Shown: positions 22,216 to 34,786 of the stretch, one piece after another
Position numbering within the stretch: position 1 is the first letter of the stretch
Layout: the number at the start of each line of letters is the position of its first letter
Assembly: GCF_030864355.1 (NCBI RefSeq)
Contig: NC_083394.1
Coordinates: 930,001 to 994,000 of the forward strand
Source: Cutaneotrichosporon cavernicola
Taxonomy: Eukaryota > Basidiomycota > Tremellomycetes > Trichosporonales > Trichosporonaceae
DNA length: 64,000 nt
Direction: 5' to 3'
The notes under the pieces: generated by a model
What the model saw: only the letters and a program-made list of their open reading frames with translations
The model's database searches: none
Told to the model about the DNA's origin: nothing
Translations under genes and position numbers: made by a program

Positions 22216-25200
22216 ATGAGCGCCACAACGGACGGCGCGACCATCACGGCCGCGGACGACCCCCTCAGCTTCTTCTCCAATGCCGTGCAGGCGCACGAGA
22301 GGCAGCTCAAGTCGAGTGCCTATGGTGTCGCTACGCAGATCGGATTGATGACTGCGATCTCTGTGAGTTGATCGGCGAAAATTGGAGGGTGGTGGCGTGG
22401 AAGAGGAGTCATCGGCGACCGCCGGGAGAGGAGGCCGAGGTCGTGGCGCTCGACGTTAACATCGCGGCAAGCGCGCTGTGCGCACGGGCGCAGTGGCGAC
22501 GAGCACGCGGCGGGATACCCAAACGCCACTGCGTTACTCGCACACATCAAAGGGACAATGCGTGGTTGGCCATCATGGCTACTCCTCCGTTCAGCCATCC
22601 TTCCTGCACCGAGTCCCGCGCCGCACCTGTGGACCCGTATAGGACTCTCCACTAACACCAGGTGTTCACGTTCATCTGCTTCTCCCTCATCCGCCCGCGA
22701 CAGAGCAAGGTCTATGCTCCAAAAGTGCGTTCCATACGCACCCTCGCTCACCCCAGATCAAATATGGCATGCCTCCACCAGATAACCCCCTCGACGACCC
22801 GGACTACGAGCAACCCCCTCCAACGTTGTCGGGCAGTTTCTTCGCGTGGCTCAGCCCCGTCGTCCACATCAAGGAGCACGAGATGATCAAGAACATTGGT
22901 ATGGACGCGACCGTCTTCCTGCGCTTCGTGCGCATGTTGATCTGGATTTTCGCCGTCGTGTCAATCTACGGTGTCGTCCTTATCGTCCTCTACGTCCTCT
23001 ACAACAAGAACCCAGCCAACAACGTGTCGGACGCCGACAGACAGGGTCTCAGTATCCTCACCTCGATGAACGTCCAGGGACCCTTTATCTGGGGCACGTT
23101 GGCAGTATCCTACCTCATCAGTGAGTGTTGTCATCGTACCAGCTGAGCCCAGCGTTCACTGTCATGTTCTTTGTGTGGCAAAACTGGCAAGCCGTCGTCA
23201 TCCTGCGTCACCACTGGTTCCGCTCACCCCGCTACACGTCCAAGATCTACGCGCGCAGCCTCATGATCACGCAGGTGCCAAAGTCGTACCGCAGCGACGA
23301 GGGCCTGGTCCACCTCATGGGCCAGCTCAAGGTTGACGGCATCAAGATCCGCGACAGTATCGATTGCACAACGATCGGCCGCCGTCTCGGCGATTTCCCT
23401 AAACTCGTGCACGACCACAACGAGGCCGTTCGCGACCTGGAACGAGCGCTGACAAAATACCTCAAGCACGACAAGATGGCCGCCAAGCGTCCCACAGTCC
23501 GCAAGGGCGGCTTCATGGGCATCGGCGGCACCAAGCACGACTCCATCGACTACTATGCCAAACAGGTCAAGTACCTGCGGGACAAGATCGATGCGCGCCG
23601 CGAGGTCATCGACTCGCTCATCCGTCAGGAGCGCAAGGCGTTCAAGCAGGGCAAGCAGATGCAGCGCGTCGAGGGCGAAAACTACGGCTTCATCACGTTC
23701 CGCACCATTGCTGAAGCGCACCGCATCGCGCGTCGCCACCAAGGTAAACTCAAGGAGCTGGGTGGCGCGCGAATCCACTTTGCGCCGCCGCCGCGCGACA
23801 TCCTCTGGGAGAATCTCGCAAAGGACCCAGCCGAGATTGCGACTGCGCGCACCTTTGGCTTCATCTGGATCGCCGTTGTGTGCTTTCTGAACACGCTGCC
23901 GCTCACGCTTGTGGCCATTCTCGCCAACCTTGGCGCCCTGTCGCAGTATGTAGGCTTCATTCGCTCGTGGGCCAATTCCTCCCCATGGTCGCTCAACGTC
24001 ATCTCGGGTGTTCTCCCCGCGACGGTGCAGGGTTTCTTCGGTTTCATCCTGCCGTACATCATCCGTCGTATCTCCAAGAAGCAGGGCCCGCCGACGCGCT
24101 CCAAACTCGATCGCGCTGTCATCGCCCGCTACTTTTTCTTCATGATCGTCTCGTCGCTCATCGTCCTTGTCCTCCTGTCACTCTTCTTCACCCTCATCCT
24201 TGGCATCATCCAGGACCTCACCAGCCACAAGGGCGCAGACGGCATCCTCCAGAACCTTAAAGCGCTTCCGCAGAGTGAGTTTTCGTGTGTGTTGTGCTGA
24301 CAGACAGACATCCAGCGCGCATACGTCAGCTTCAGCAACTACTGGCTTACATGGCTGCCGCTTCGTGGCTTCCTGCTCTTCTTCGAGCTCATCCAGCTCA
24401 TCAAACTCGCTATGGTGTCGTGGCGCCGTGTCATGTTCTCGTACACGCCCCGCGACATTCGCGATATTACCAAGCCGCCTTCGTTCGAGTACAGCATCGT
24501 TGTCGTCAACCTCCTGTTCATCGCAGCAGTGGGCTTGGTTTACGCCCCTCTCGCTCCCCTGGTCGCGATTGGCGCGTTGTTCGCGTTCGTGTTCTCGCTC
24601 ATGGTGTACAAATACCAGCTCCTCTACGTGTACATCACCAAGGCGGAGAGCGGCGGCCGCATGTGGAATGTCTACGTTAACCGCCTCTACGTCGGCGTCA
24701 TTCTCATGCAGCTCCTCATGGTCCTCAGTAAGTTGACATCCTCGGCCACTCTAACATGACAGCTGTGGCGCTCGTCCGCCCAGGTTACTACTGGTACCTC
24801 ATTGCCGCGGCGCCACCTCTTCCCATCCTTCTGGTGTTCAAGATCTACATGGCCAAGACAGCCGAATACAATTTCCGTTACTACCGTCCTTCCCCACAGG
24901 AGGTCGAGAACCAGATCCGCAAGGCAGTGAACGAGAAGCGCATCAAGGCGTCTGACCTCGAGAAGCGCTTCCTCAACCCAGCCATGCTCTCAAACCAGTT
25001 ATTCGGCGTCATGGTCCACAAGAGCCAGGAGACGCTCACCCGTCAAGTGCTCGAGTCATACCCGTGGTTCGCCGCCAAGCACGCGCACAACGGTGTGCAG
25101 ATCAAGGCTGTCCGCGAGGAGAACCTCGAGTACAATCCCGAACGCGACGGACCGGCAGACGAGCGCCAACAGGAAGACTGGGAGACAAAGTCGATCGCCT

Positions 25201-25982
25201 CCACAATGGCGCTCAACCAATTTGATGGGCAAGACAGTGACAGCGGCAGTTTGTACGGCGGCGGCGGCGTCCCAATGGTCCACTCTCAGTCAAACACCTC
25301 GTTCCAACGCTCCTACAACCCATCGACGGACGAGCTGCTCTCAGACCCGGCCAGGTCTGACACGTACGGTGTGCCGACGGGTGCGTCGCGGCGCTACGGC
25401 GGTGGACGGGATGTCGAGGACGGTCAGGCGCCGCTTCTTGACCCGTGGGGAGCCGCCAATGTCGGCATACCCTATCCGCCCAGCTCGTTCCACCAGCGTC
25501 CACCCCTGATGCAACGCGGCACCGGTAGCTCGACCGACTTGGGTGGCGCGTCATCGAATGGCAACATGGGCCATCCTCGTGGCCAGGGGAGCGGTGGCAG
25601 CGCACACGACATGAACTATTATTCGCAGGTAGCAGGGCCACCCGGCTACGGGACGCGCTCCCGCTCGGGCAGTACGGGCAACCTACTCTACGACCAGTCG
25701 ATGTCGCGCACCACGAGCAACGGCAGTGGTCCTATCGACTACGGCCGCCGTCCTTCGGCCGGCAGCACGCACATGCTCGACCAGTCTGGACGCCGCCCTT
25801 CGGCTGGCAGTACCCACATGCTCGACCAGTATAGCCGCCCGGGGTCGGCAGGGAGCGGGCATATTCTCGACCAGTACAACCGCCCTGGTTCGGCTAGCAG
25901 CAACAACGTGCTGGACGCCTATGGTCGCCCGACGCAGGCTCCTCCGTACGGGCAGCAGCCGGGCGGAGGGTATGGGTATTAA
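22216..25982 (+). CDS. CSC1/OSCA/TMEM63-type stress-gated cation channel (DUF221, Rsn1/Phm7 group)
   Basis: Multispanning plasma-membrane protein of the CSC1/OSCA family, osmotically or mechanically gated cation channels; about 1105 residues in six exons. The first intron is about 298 nt; the others are 30-40 nt. Seen: a membrane segment in the first exons (MTAISVFTFICFSLIRPRQS), the cytosolic loop with RSLMITQVPKSYRSDEGL, GFITFRTIAEAHRIAR and APPPRDILWENLA, then the pore block with VISGVLPATVQGFFGFILPYIIRRIS and TPRDIRDITKPPSFEYS, all DUF221 hallmarks. The C-terminal 300 residues are disordered and end in about four copies of a 13-17 residue unit (RRPSAGSTHMLDQ and variants, 25743-25925), then YGY-stop. 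Start 22216 is the first ATG after 543 ATG-free nt. Confidence 0.95.
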
Positions 25983-26520
25983 CCTGTGAGATATAGATTA
26001 TTGCTCCAATCGCCGTGTGCTTTGCAGCGGACATGCATGCTTGTATAGTAGGTGAAAGTGTTGTGCATGGGCCATGAACAAAAGTGAGAGTGATGATAAG
26101 GGATGGAGGGGAAGGCTAATCTTGGCAAGAGGGACTGGGTTGTCGTGGCGTTTGGGTGGGCTAGGATGGAGAGCGGGATCAATCTTTGACTCGCTCCCGC
26201 CGGTGGTGCTGGCTCCTGGCAACCGAGTTCCCTCGTCCTCCTCGTCCTCCCCTCCCCAGTTTGGCCCCTTTGGTCTACCACCTTGTGGATCAACCTTCCT
26301 CATCTCTAGTCACTAGCAGTAGAGCATTAAGTCTCATCCAAACTCCACTTACACGTTCATCATCTTTGATCCTCTCTACCTCCTCGTCTCTTTCCTCTTC
26401 ACACTCCCCTTCTCAACCCAACCAAACTACCCTTATCAACCCCTCAACCCTCACGCGTACACCAACCCCTCTTCGCCACCGCGACGCGCGCTCAGAGTGA
26501 CCCTCGCCCCGTCGCGACAA
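25983..26520. other. Intergenic region and pyrimidine-rich leader
   Basis: 538 bp between two plus-strand genes. From 26168 to 26520 there is no plus-strand ATG and the sequence is C/T-rich, as in a 5' leader. No coding sequence is supported. Confidence 0.5.
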
Positions 26521-29296
26521 TGGCACCCAGTACGTTCCCCACCACGCCCACCGCACACATGCTAACCTGTCGCAACCCCAAAACGCACCATCACACCGTC
26601 ACTCGATTACTACGCACATCGCCTTGCCCTGCTCATCACCTTCCCTCGCGCCCTCTCTTGCCATTTATTCACTCATCCATCCACTATCCCCTTTGACAAT
26701 CACAACCCTTGCTCATATCTTCACTCCATCCTATCCACTTGGCTCAACACTTCACCGTCTCGAAACCTCTTCCTCCTCCACCCACTCCCCCACAAACCCC
26801 ACCCCCGCTTCGACTCTATCACCCCCGCGTGCTTCCTCTCCCTCGTGTTCCCCCCGATTTCCCAACCCCTTCCTCCCTTATCCTCCGGCCCACCCTGGTC
26901 TTCCTCTCCTTTCTCCTCTCCTTTCTCCCTTCCTCTCCCTCTCCTCTCCTCTCCGCTAATCCCCTCACCATCATTATCCTCTCGTCCCATCGTCCCATCG
27001 CCTCCCCCACAAAGCCTCCTCACAAGTCCTAGGGACGTCACCACTGTCCAACCACTTCGCAGCCTTGTCTCCAGAGATGATCCACGCTTCGCTTGAGGAC
27101 CCAGAAATGAACGCCATCTTAGGCCTCGCGCCGCCTCGTGCTGGGATTGCGTCGTCGGCGTCTACCCGTACCACCTCTGAACCACCCTCCAAAACCAAGG
27201 GCCCCTTGAAGGTATACACTTGCACCGAGTTGCTCCGCCTCAGTGGCCGGGCAAGATCACCCAAGCTGCCACCTTTTGAGAGCTGGTTCGGGACTCCTGC
27301 TCCGGCTGGCGCGCGCGTCGACGACCCCGCGATCGCGAGCATCAACGCATCCGGCGGCCGCCGAGCGGGTGGCGCTGGCAGCTTTGGAGAAGGCTTTGGC
27401 TTTGGCGGAGGCATCGGCATTGGCGGCCGCGGCCTCGGCCGTGGAGGGACACGTAACGTCGGGTACGGGCCGCGTGTCTAGATTTGTGCTGACAGAAGGT
27501 TGCGCCGCCAGCAGCAGCAGGACAACCCCAATATTGACCCCGCTATTGTTGAGCAGGGTCGCGGCAACTTTGGTGGCCCGATGGGCAAGTTCTCTATGCG
27601 GCCGTCCGGAGAGCGCGGAATGCGCCTTGGTGGCGAAGAGGTGAGGCAGCACCGCGATGGTGACAAGGGCGACCGCGACCGGCGGCGACGAGACGATGGC
27701 GACTGGCGCCGCGGTGACCGGCAGCAGCAGCCTCCCCTGCACCATAATCGCAACGGGGAGGGTTCGCGCCGTGGACCACCGGGCTTCAGCGGCCCACGCT
27801 ACGACGACGACAGCATCGAGCCGGCATGGATGAGCGACGATGTCCCCGCTATCGAGGACCCCGCTATTGCCTCCAGCTCGGCTGGAGAAACAGCCGTAGA
27901 CGGTCTCGTCCAGTTCGTGCCTGGCCAGGACATGATTGCGGCCCACAAGCGCGCCATGAAGGCCCGCGCGGCAGGTGGCGCAGGGCAGGACAATTGGCGT
28001 GCGTCCGACAAGAATTTGGTTTCCTTCTTTGGTGGCCAGGAGGCCGCCGCTGCGCCGCCCCCTACGCCACCCAAGCCCAAGGAAGTCGACCATCGCAGCT
28101 ACTTCAAGAAGCGAAATGTGATCGATGACGATGACGACGAGTCAGACGACAAGAACGAGCCGAGCTCACAGGCCTTCCAGAGCCGCTTCCAGCGGTTCTT
28201 CACGCAGGAGACTGTTGCGTCGACAGTCCAGCCCGTTCCCCAGATGGCACACCGTGCACCTTCTCCCCAGGCACCCATGCCACCACCGCAGATGCGTCCA
28301 AGCCCGATCGTACGTGGCCCGTCTGAGCCTCAGAAGCCGTTGCCAAGCCCCGGCCCTCAGAATGCCGAGGACCACCTCGCCAAGCTCATGGGCGTTCTCT
28401 CGACGAGGAGTATCAGCCCCGCGCAGCCGCGCCCTGCTTCCGCAGAGATGGCCCAGCAGCGCATGCCGCCAAACCTCGGACATCTCCCTCCCTTCCCTGG
28501 CGACCAGTACCCTCCGCCACCACCTGGCCTCCACTATGACTATGGTCACTCGCCAACTGAGGCTCCCAGCGACTACAACCGCCCGACTGCACCCAACGAT
28601 TACAACAACCTGTCACACCACCAGACCTCGCGTCGCGACATGAGCCCAGAGCGGCCGGACATGCCTCCTCACATGATGCCCCCACCGCAGCACCGTGGCA
28701 GCCACTACTCGAGCCCTCCTCCTGGCGCTGATCCTCGCGGGTACCCGTTCCCAGGCCAACGTGGCCCGCCTCCGCCACCTGGTCCCGGCTACCCGCGTTC
28801 CCCGATGGGCGAGCTTCCTGCCAACGGACCTCCTCCCTTCTACGACCGCATGGGCGGCCCTCCTCCCGGCGTAGATCTCCTCCAGATGCTCCAGCGCGGC
28901 CCGCTCCCTCCTCCGCCCATGGGCATGCTCCCACCTCATCCAAGCATGTACGGTCCTCCGCCACCCGGCGGTCCCGGAGGCCATGGCCCGTCACCGGATG
29001 ATCTCCTGCGCAATCTCCAGGGCGGCGGTCCGAACGGTCCTCCACCCGGCCTCCCGCAGTACAGCCGCCCGCCCATGGGCCCCGGTGGACCCGGCTACGG
29101 TCCCCTCCCGATGCAGGGCTTCCTCCCTCCGCATGCTCCCCAGTTCTACCAAGGCGGCGGCGCTCCCCCTGGCCCTCCCCCAGGCATGTCGATGGGACCT
29201 GGTGGGCCCCGCCCTCCTGGCATGATGCCCTACCCCGGCGCGCCGAACCAGGACATGCTCGCGGCGCTCCTCGGCCCGCGCACTAATGGCCACTAG
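26521..29296 (+). CDS. 4E-T-like eIF4E-binding protein, Pro/Gly-rich
   Basis: Predicted translational repressor resembling animal 4E-T (EIF4ENIF1). Near the N-terminus lies KVYTCTELLRL (27209-27241), which fits the eIF4E-binding consensus YxxxxL-phi. It is followed, as in 4E-T, by an Arg/Asp-rich tract (27645-27725), a short EPAWMSDD motif (4E-T has a PEW motif there) and SRFQRFF (4E-T has SRFSRWF). The C-terminal 350 residues are Pro/Gly/Met-rich and probably drive condensation into P-bodies. About 735 residues. Intron 27448-27480 is clear. The first exon is tentative: ATG at 26521 is followed after ten bases by GTACGT and needs a roughly 540-nt intron. Otherwise translation starts at 27076 (MIHASLEDPEMN). 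Family assignment rests on short motifs and is inferred. Confidence 0.62.
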
Positions 29297-29422
29297 AGAG
29301 AGAGTGAGTTTACGAGACTGTTGCAGAGAGTCACGAGGGGCCCGGCGCCCCAGTCCATACCGTCCCGGCCGCCACTCATACGTCCGCACCATGTGAACAT
29401 GCATCTGTGTAGTGTTGCCATA

Positions 29423-32400
29423 CTATCCGCGCCCAGTGTACCTCTTCCTAGCCCAGGCCTTCCACACGTCAGCCCAAACCTCGCGCTCGGCCTCGCCATG
29501 CGCCTCTCCAAGGCCAAAGGGCACGCCAACGCCCTCGCCCTCGCGTCCGCGCCCGTCTGCCCGTCCACCAGCAGTAGTAACGTCAGCCAGAGCAAACAGC
29601 CCCGGCTCAAGCTCGCGCCTAACAGCAGGCGACAGCGCGGCCCATGGATCGCTCGCAGCACGCGCATAAGCGACAAGTACGGCGGGCGCATGCTTGGCCA
29701 GCGGCCCAGCGAGCGTGCGTGTCCCACTCCCGATCTTGGCCACAGCAAGCGCGGAAAGCGTACGCGCGAGCAGGGCGGCATGAGCGGGCGCATCCTCCTC
29801 GTCCATAGTCCATCGCCGTGCCTTGTGTCGCAGTCCCGGGCGTGCGCGCTGCAGAAGCGGCATGAACGCAGATAAAGCACCAACGACAGAGGGGAGGTGG
29901 GCGAGGAGCAGGTCGCCGCGATGCCTGGCAAGAGTGAGCAGCGGCCCGAGGGCGAGGGGAACAAAGTTGCTAGCGGTAGCCAGGGCGGTGTCTGAATTTG
30001 AGGGGGGGAGGAGGACGGAACTGATGACAGCAAGAAGCACGGCGGCATCGGTGGGCCGCAGAAGACCCGTCCGGTCGTCCGTGAGCGCGCCCACAACCCT
30101 GAGGGTTTCGAGGACGCTGTCGCGCGCACCCCTCTCCAAAGCACCCAGGAGAGAGGGAAGGGCGGCTGCGAGGGCACGGCCAGAGCCGCTAACTGGGGCG
30201 GAGATCAGGATGCGCGTTGCGCGCAGGGCGCCCTCGCTGGGGGGGAGGGGGAGGAGGGCGTCGAGCGCGCGCGAGTAGTCTTGCACCGAGAGGGATGATG
30301 CGATGGAACCAAGCGCGGCATCTAGAGTGGGCCCGGTGAAGGTGCGGAGAGCGAGGTATGTTGCCAGGGTCGCCTCGATGTCGCCCGCCAACGCTACGGC
30401 CAGTAGGGCGGGCTCGGCGGCAGCGGCGTTACGTGATTCCAGGACTGGAGCGAGGTTGATCTTGGTTGCGGGACGGCCGAGACGGGCCTCGAAACGCGCG
30501 AGGGAGAGGTGTGCGCGCAGCCGGGCGGGGTCCGCTCCGAGACTGGAAGGGGGGAGGTTCTTTCGCGCCTCCGTTGCCAGCGACTCGGCAGCGGACAGGA
30601 GGTCGCTGGTCCATGAAGAAGGGTCTGCGGTATCGAAGAATGCGGCGGCCGCGCGCGATCGCACGTCCATCTCCTTGAACGGTTTCTTGAGTACCGCCAG
30701 CGCGGCGATAAGAGGTATAGGCTCGCGGGTAGCCGACCGCACGAGGGCCGTCAAGCCAAGATTTACGAGGGCGAGAGTCGATTCCTCGGCTCCAGAAGCC
30801 GTCTTGAGGAGGCGTTTGAGCGTACTCGCCTCAGTTAAGGGGCCGAGGACGTCGCCTTCCGCCAAGCGGGCGAGCCACGCGCGGATCGCCGAGCGCTCGG
30901 CGGAAGATGACGCGTCCGCCTCGTATGCTGCGGTGACGAGGGCGCCGCGCGCGCTCTTGCTCAGCCAAGGGGCTGGACTGGCTGCGAGAACGGCGAATCC
31001 GGACCCGGTCTCGGCAGCCGCAACGAGGGCACGTAGCAGCGCCGCGCGGAGGGAAGGGAGCTCCCATGTCTCGGCGGTGCCAAGGATGCGGTTGATGGCG
31101 CGGCTCACGCTCAGGCCCTCCTCCTCTGGGCCAGCGACGGACACAATAGTTGTCGCCAGCGTGTCGAGTTGGGATGAGCTGGCCGACTCGAAGACAGACA
31201 GCCCGCCTTCGGCGGCTAGCGTCCATGCCGCCGCAGCGAGGTTTGAGCCCACGCTCGCGTCGCGGCCGCTCCACACCCCCTTCGACGTCCCGGTGAGAGT
31301 CAGGAGGAGGGCATCGACCAGCAGGTTGTCAACGAGCGCGTCAGTGCGGAGAGCGAGCGCGGTGTACAGGAAATGGAAGGCTTCGAGGCGCAGCTCGGGC
31401 AGGGTGAACGTAGCCGCGACGCTCGCAAGCTGAGTGCGAGTCACAAACTCCGTCTCCCTGTGCAGGAGACCCGCGGAGCGCGCTACCCGCAGGCGAGCAG
31501 CAAGGAGGAGCTCGGCGGTGTCGTCTCCGCCCATGCTCTTGCGTTTCTTTTTTGCCGGAGCTGGCCAGTCATCCCCGAACGCTGCAACGGCTTCTTCAAC
31601 AACTCCCTCGTCGTCGCCGGCACGAGCATGGGCACTGGCATCCAGCACGATCTTGGAGACGCGGGAGAGGATCGCCGCGAGGCGTGCTCCACATGCCGGC
31701 GGGTCACGCTTGCGCTTCCCGCCAGTTTCGGGTTCGAGGGCGTCACGCGTGCGGTTGGCCAGTGTACGGAGGATGGTGGCCCAGACGATACCGCGCCGCC
31801 CGCCGAGGTTAGCCGAACGCACGGCCGCGCTGAGGTCGGTGCGGAAGGCGCGCTCGGTCAGTGGGCCAGTTGCGACGAGGGTGTACAGCGACTCGAGGGT
31901 CTCGGTTGGAAGAGAAGGCTGGAAGAGGCCCCGCGCGGCGTCGGACAGGAGGATGAAGTATCCTTCCAACGAGTGTGTGAGGGTGTGATATCTCAGAATG
32001 GAGGACAGTAGCGTGCGCGCCTGGATGTGGCACCGATCCGGAGCAGCGAGGCACCACCCCACGACATCGGTGCCGAGGGCCGCGCGCGCGTGGTCAAGGC
32101 GCTCGAGAACGTCCAACGTGCCGAGCACACGGCCGGCCAGGCCCGCCTCCGTGCTTGCGCCCTCGGAGGCGCCGTACATCGCCAGGGCCGCCGAGCCGCG
32201 GCGCGTCTCAGCGCTCACCAGAGTGGCCGCTTTGCTATCCGACTCGAGGTATCCACCCCACTGCAACATCCGTTCCCAGAGGGCCAGGCGTGCGCTCCAG
32301 AGCGCGTAGCCCAGCGCCGGGGCTGCGGTGGAGGACGAGGGGCGCGCGAGCGCGCCGTCCTCCAGCCGGTTGAGGAGGTCCAATGCAGCAGCAAGGGCGG

Positions 32401-33325
32401 GAATGACAGCGCCGCGCGTGCGGTCGGCGATGTACACGTCGAGCGGCTTGTCCTTATCCGCCTTCCCGTACAGCGTGTACTGGTGCTGCTTGGTCGAATC
32501 GATAAACGCCCCAAACGCGATGGGAATGAAGGCCAGGGCGGGAGCCAGTACCTCGGTAGAAGGGGAAGGAGATGGAAGGAGGGCGGCGAGGAGCTGTTTG
32601 AGCGGCTCGACGGTCTGGAGGACGCCGAGAGGGAAGAAAAGCGACGGGAGGACAGGAGAAAGCTCTGCCCCGAGGCCAGGGTGGGCGTGCAGCGCGCCGG
32701 CGAGGGCGGAGAGCTTGGGGTGGAGCGACTGGGCGATCTGGGTTAGCTCTGATTTCGGATCGGCTCACCTTCTTGGCGTTGGGCGAAGTCGGGAGGGAAG
32801 TGGCCAGGCCGGCGCACACCAGCTTGGCCGCCGGAGCGAGGGCGTTCCACGGCCCGGCCTGGAGCGCCGCGGCGAGGCGGCCGAGCATATCGGCCCAGGC
32901 GTCAGCCTTGATACCGTCTCCGAAGAGGATGGGCAAGCTCGCCGCTGCCGCCCGTCCCAGCTCCTCATCGTCCACTGCGCTCGAGATGAAAGTCCCCAGC
33001 AGGGCGAGGGGAGCGTGAGCAGGCGCTGCGCATTCCCGCGACACATCTACCAGGAGGGAGTGGTACGCTGCGTCCGCGATCGCGTTACGTGGTCTATCAT
33101 CAGCAAGGCTTGCTTCTGTGTAACTTACCCAGGCTTCGACCGGGTCCACGCCTCGAGCACCCAGTCACGGATCACGTCGGCCTTGCGCGGCACCAGCAGG
33201 CTTGTATCTTGCCATGCTGCTGTTGCTAGGGAGATCTTGGACGGTCCGCCGGACGTTGGCGGATCTTGTGCGCCCTTGAGCGCCTTGATCAGGGCCGAGC
33301 CAGTGAGCGGGGCGGCGACGACCAT
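29423..33325 (-). CDS. URB2: Urb2/Npa2-like ribosome biogenesis protein
   Basis: Large helical-repeat nucleolar protein, about 1280 residues in three exons (introns near 33091-33125 and 32735-32764). The N-terminus MVVAAPLTGSALIKALKGAQDPPTSGGPSKISLATAAWQ..VPRKADVIRDWVLEAW resembles the opening of basidiomycete Urb2 proteins. The long middle consists of Ala/Leu-rich helices like HEAT repeats. The C-terminus LAKHAPAVLVAYARAASD..LSPAVRRELEPGLFALADV..EREVWADVWKAWARKRYTGRG matches the pattern of the Urb2/Npa2 C-terminal domain (conserved KHAPxLL and a late LEPGLFALxDV). Urb2 works in early 60S pre-ribosome assembly. Sequence divergence is high, so the call rests on both ends. Very high GC makes long antisense frames. 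Convergent with the 4E-T-like gene (126 bp). Confidence 0.65.
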
Positions 33326-34643
33326 GACAGTATAGTTGGTGTTGAGACATTAGAGGCGTTTGAGCCAAAATAATTCGGCGTGGTGGAGGTGGAGGGCGGA
33401 AGCAAATGAACGCATGATCGGTTGAGCTTGTTTTACTCGGATAACATTGTGTTTCGCTAGAGCACCAGAGGCGGACCAGAAACCAGAGTTTACTCACTTG
33501 ATCAATCTCAACTCTCGGCGTCACATTTCCGTCCACATCGGACATCGGTGTGGTTGTGGATTATCCAACTGCCATTGGAGAGGTATTAAGAGCCTCGTCT
33601 CCAGCCACCACGTGCCGAGCATGGATACAAATGAAGGCAACGCCGTTTGCGGCGTTCTTGGGTTTAAACTATAGCTTCAGCCACCCCCAGAGAACCATGG
33701 GCCTCCGCGTCGGCTTTGTCGTTCTGGTCCATCTAACTCACGCTCCGGAAAAACCAGCGTATCACGGAGCTCGGTGTACGCCACCCGTTGTCGCGCCTCA
33801 CGTGCATGGCCGCAAATAAACAACTAGCTCATGCTCGTGCGGATCACATGTCGCCTCGGGGGTGGCGTCGACCTGCGACCCTGTGCAACAGACGTCGGAC
33901 GCGTCGACATGGCCGCGAATGTCTAACGCCGCCTCTAAAGATGGCAAGCTAAAGAGCCCACACCAACAACCTGGAAACTAGGTAAAGTTTAGAAGTTAAC
34001 CCAAACCGAGCATGTGGAGGCAGCGGAAGTGCCCGCAAAGTTGTCTCCAGCACTTTAAAGCCTAATCCTCCCAGCTGTCAGCTCTGACCAGCACGTTGCC
34101 ATATGGCAGACACCTCGGGCTAGGCACTTGGACCAGCTTGAATCGCCAACATGACTTTGGATCGAAACTGTGAGCTTCACCGTGTCAGTGTGGCGTTTCA
34201 CATTGTTCAGGGAGGTGTTTGTCGGCGCTGGTCGGCGCTGTTCTGGGCCAGGTACAGTCCCAGCGCCACGGGTCGCTTATCGTGTGCGGAGCGCTCACAA
34301 TCCTTGGCATTGGACGGACTTGGAGACGCAAGTTCCGTTGACTGGGAGGTATTGAGCGGTGAGGATAGAGTTACTTGGTTGCAGGCTGAGGCACAGACCG
34401 AGTGCCAGGAACCTCCATAGTAGCAGTTATGCTATTCCCGGTGTCAGGATAGGACTTGTCGGAAAGTGATTTCGTTATCGAACAATCTGTTCCCGATCCA
34501 AGCTAAGAATGATGGATGCAGGGCCGTAACCATGCTCTGCGCAGGAAGCGTACCGAACAGAGTTAACCATCCTCCCGTGTCCGTTTCAGCTGGTGGCGTT
34601 CGGCGGGCCCCCCGCAGGGAAACATTCGGGATCGGAGCCACTC

Positions 34644-34673
34644 CGCCGCTGGACCTTCCGCCGCTGGACCTTA
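34644..34673 (+). promoter_or_regulatory. 2 x 15 bp GC-rich tandem element in the lectin promoter
   Basis: The unit ccgccgctggacctt occurs twice in perfect tandem, 33 bp upstream of the TATA box and about 115 bp upstream of the lectin ATG. CCG triplets are half-sites for Zn2Cys6 factors, one of which is encoded 2 kb away; the link is inference. Confidence 0.55.
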
Positions 34674-34705
34674 CACCGCACACGCACTGGGTTGCTCGAT
34701 ATTGC

Positions 34706-34716
34706 GATATATAAAG
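34706..34716 (+). promoter_or_regulatory. TATA box of the lectin-like gene
   Basis: gatatataaag lies about 75 bp upstream of the start codon, followed by an A/C-rich ATG-free leader. A clear TATA box suggests a regulated, inducible gene. Confidence 0.65.
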
Positions 34717-34786
34717 AGAGACGACTTGGCTCTCCATTCTCATCACAATCAACAATCAACAGTCAACAACAGCCAACTCACAAGCA

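Larger units (their letters stand above)
33326..34786. other. 1.46-kb AT-richer intergenic region; promoters of Urb2 and the lectin-like gene
   Basis: Divergent gap at the boundary between the dense housekeeping block and the looser accessory block. I see no gene. It contains a 15-bp motif at 34489-34503 that recurs at 36021-36035 on the other side of the lectin gene, a perfect 2 x 15 bp repeat at 34644-34673 and a TATA box at about 34706-34716. Confidence 0.5.

Noticed and set aside
30303..31433. 376-codon plus-strand frame over Urb2
   Set aside because: GC-rich antisense shadow (Arg/Ala/Ser only); the minus strand gives a 1000-residue protein with conserved ends.
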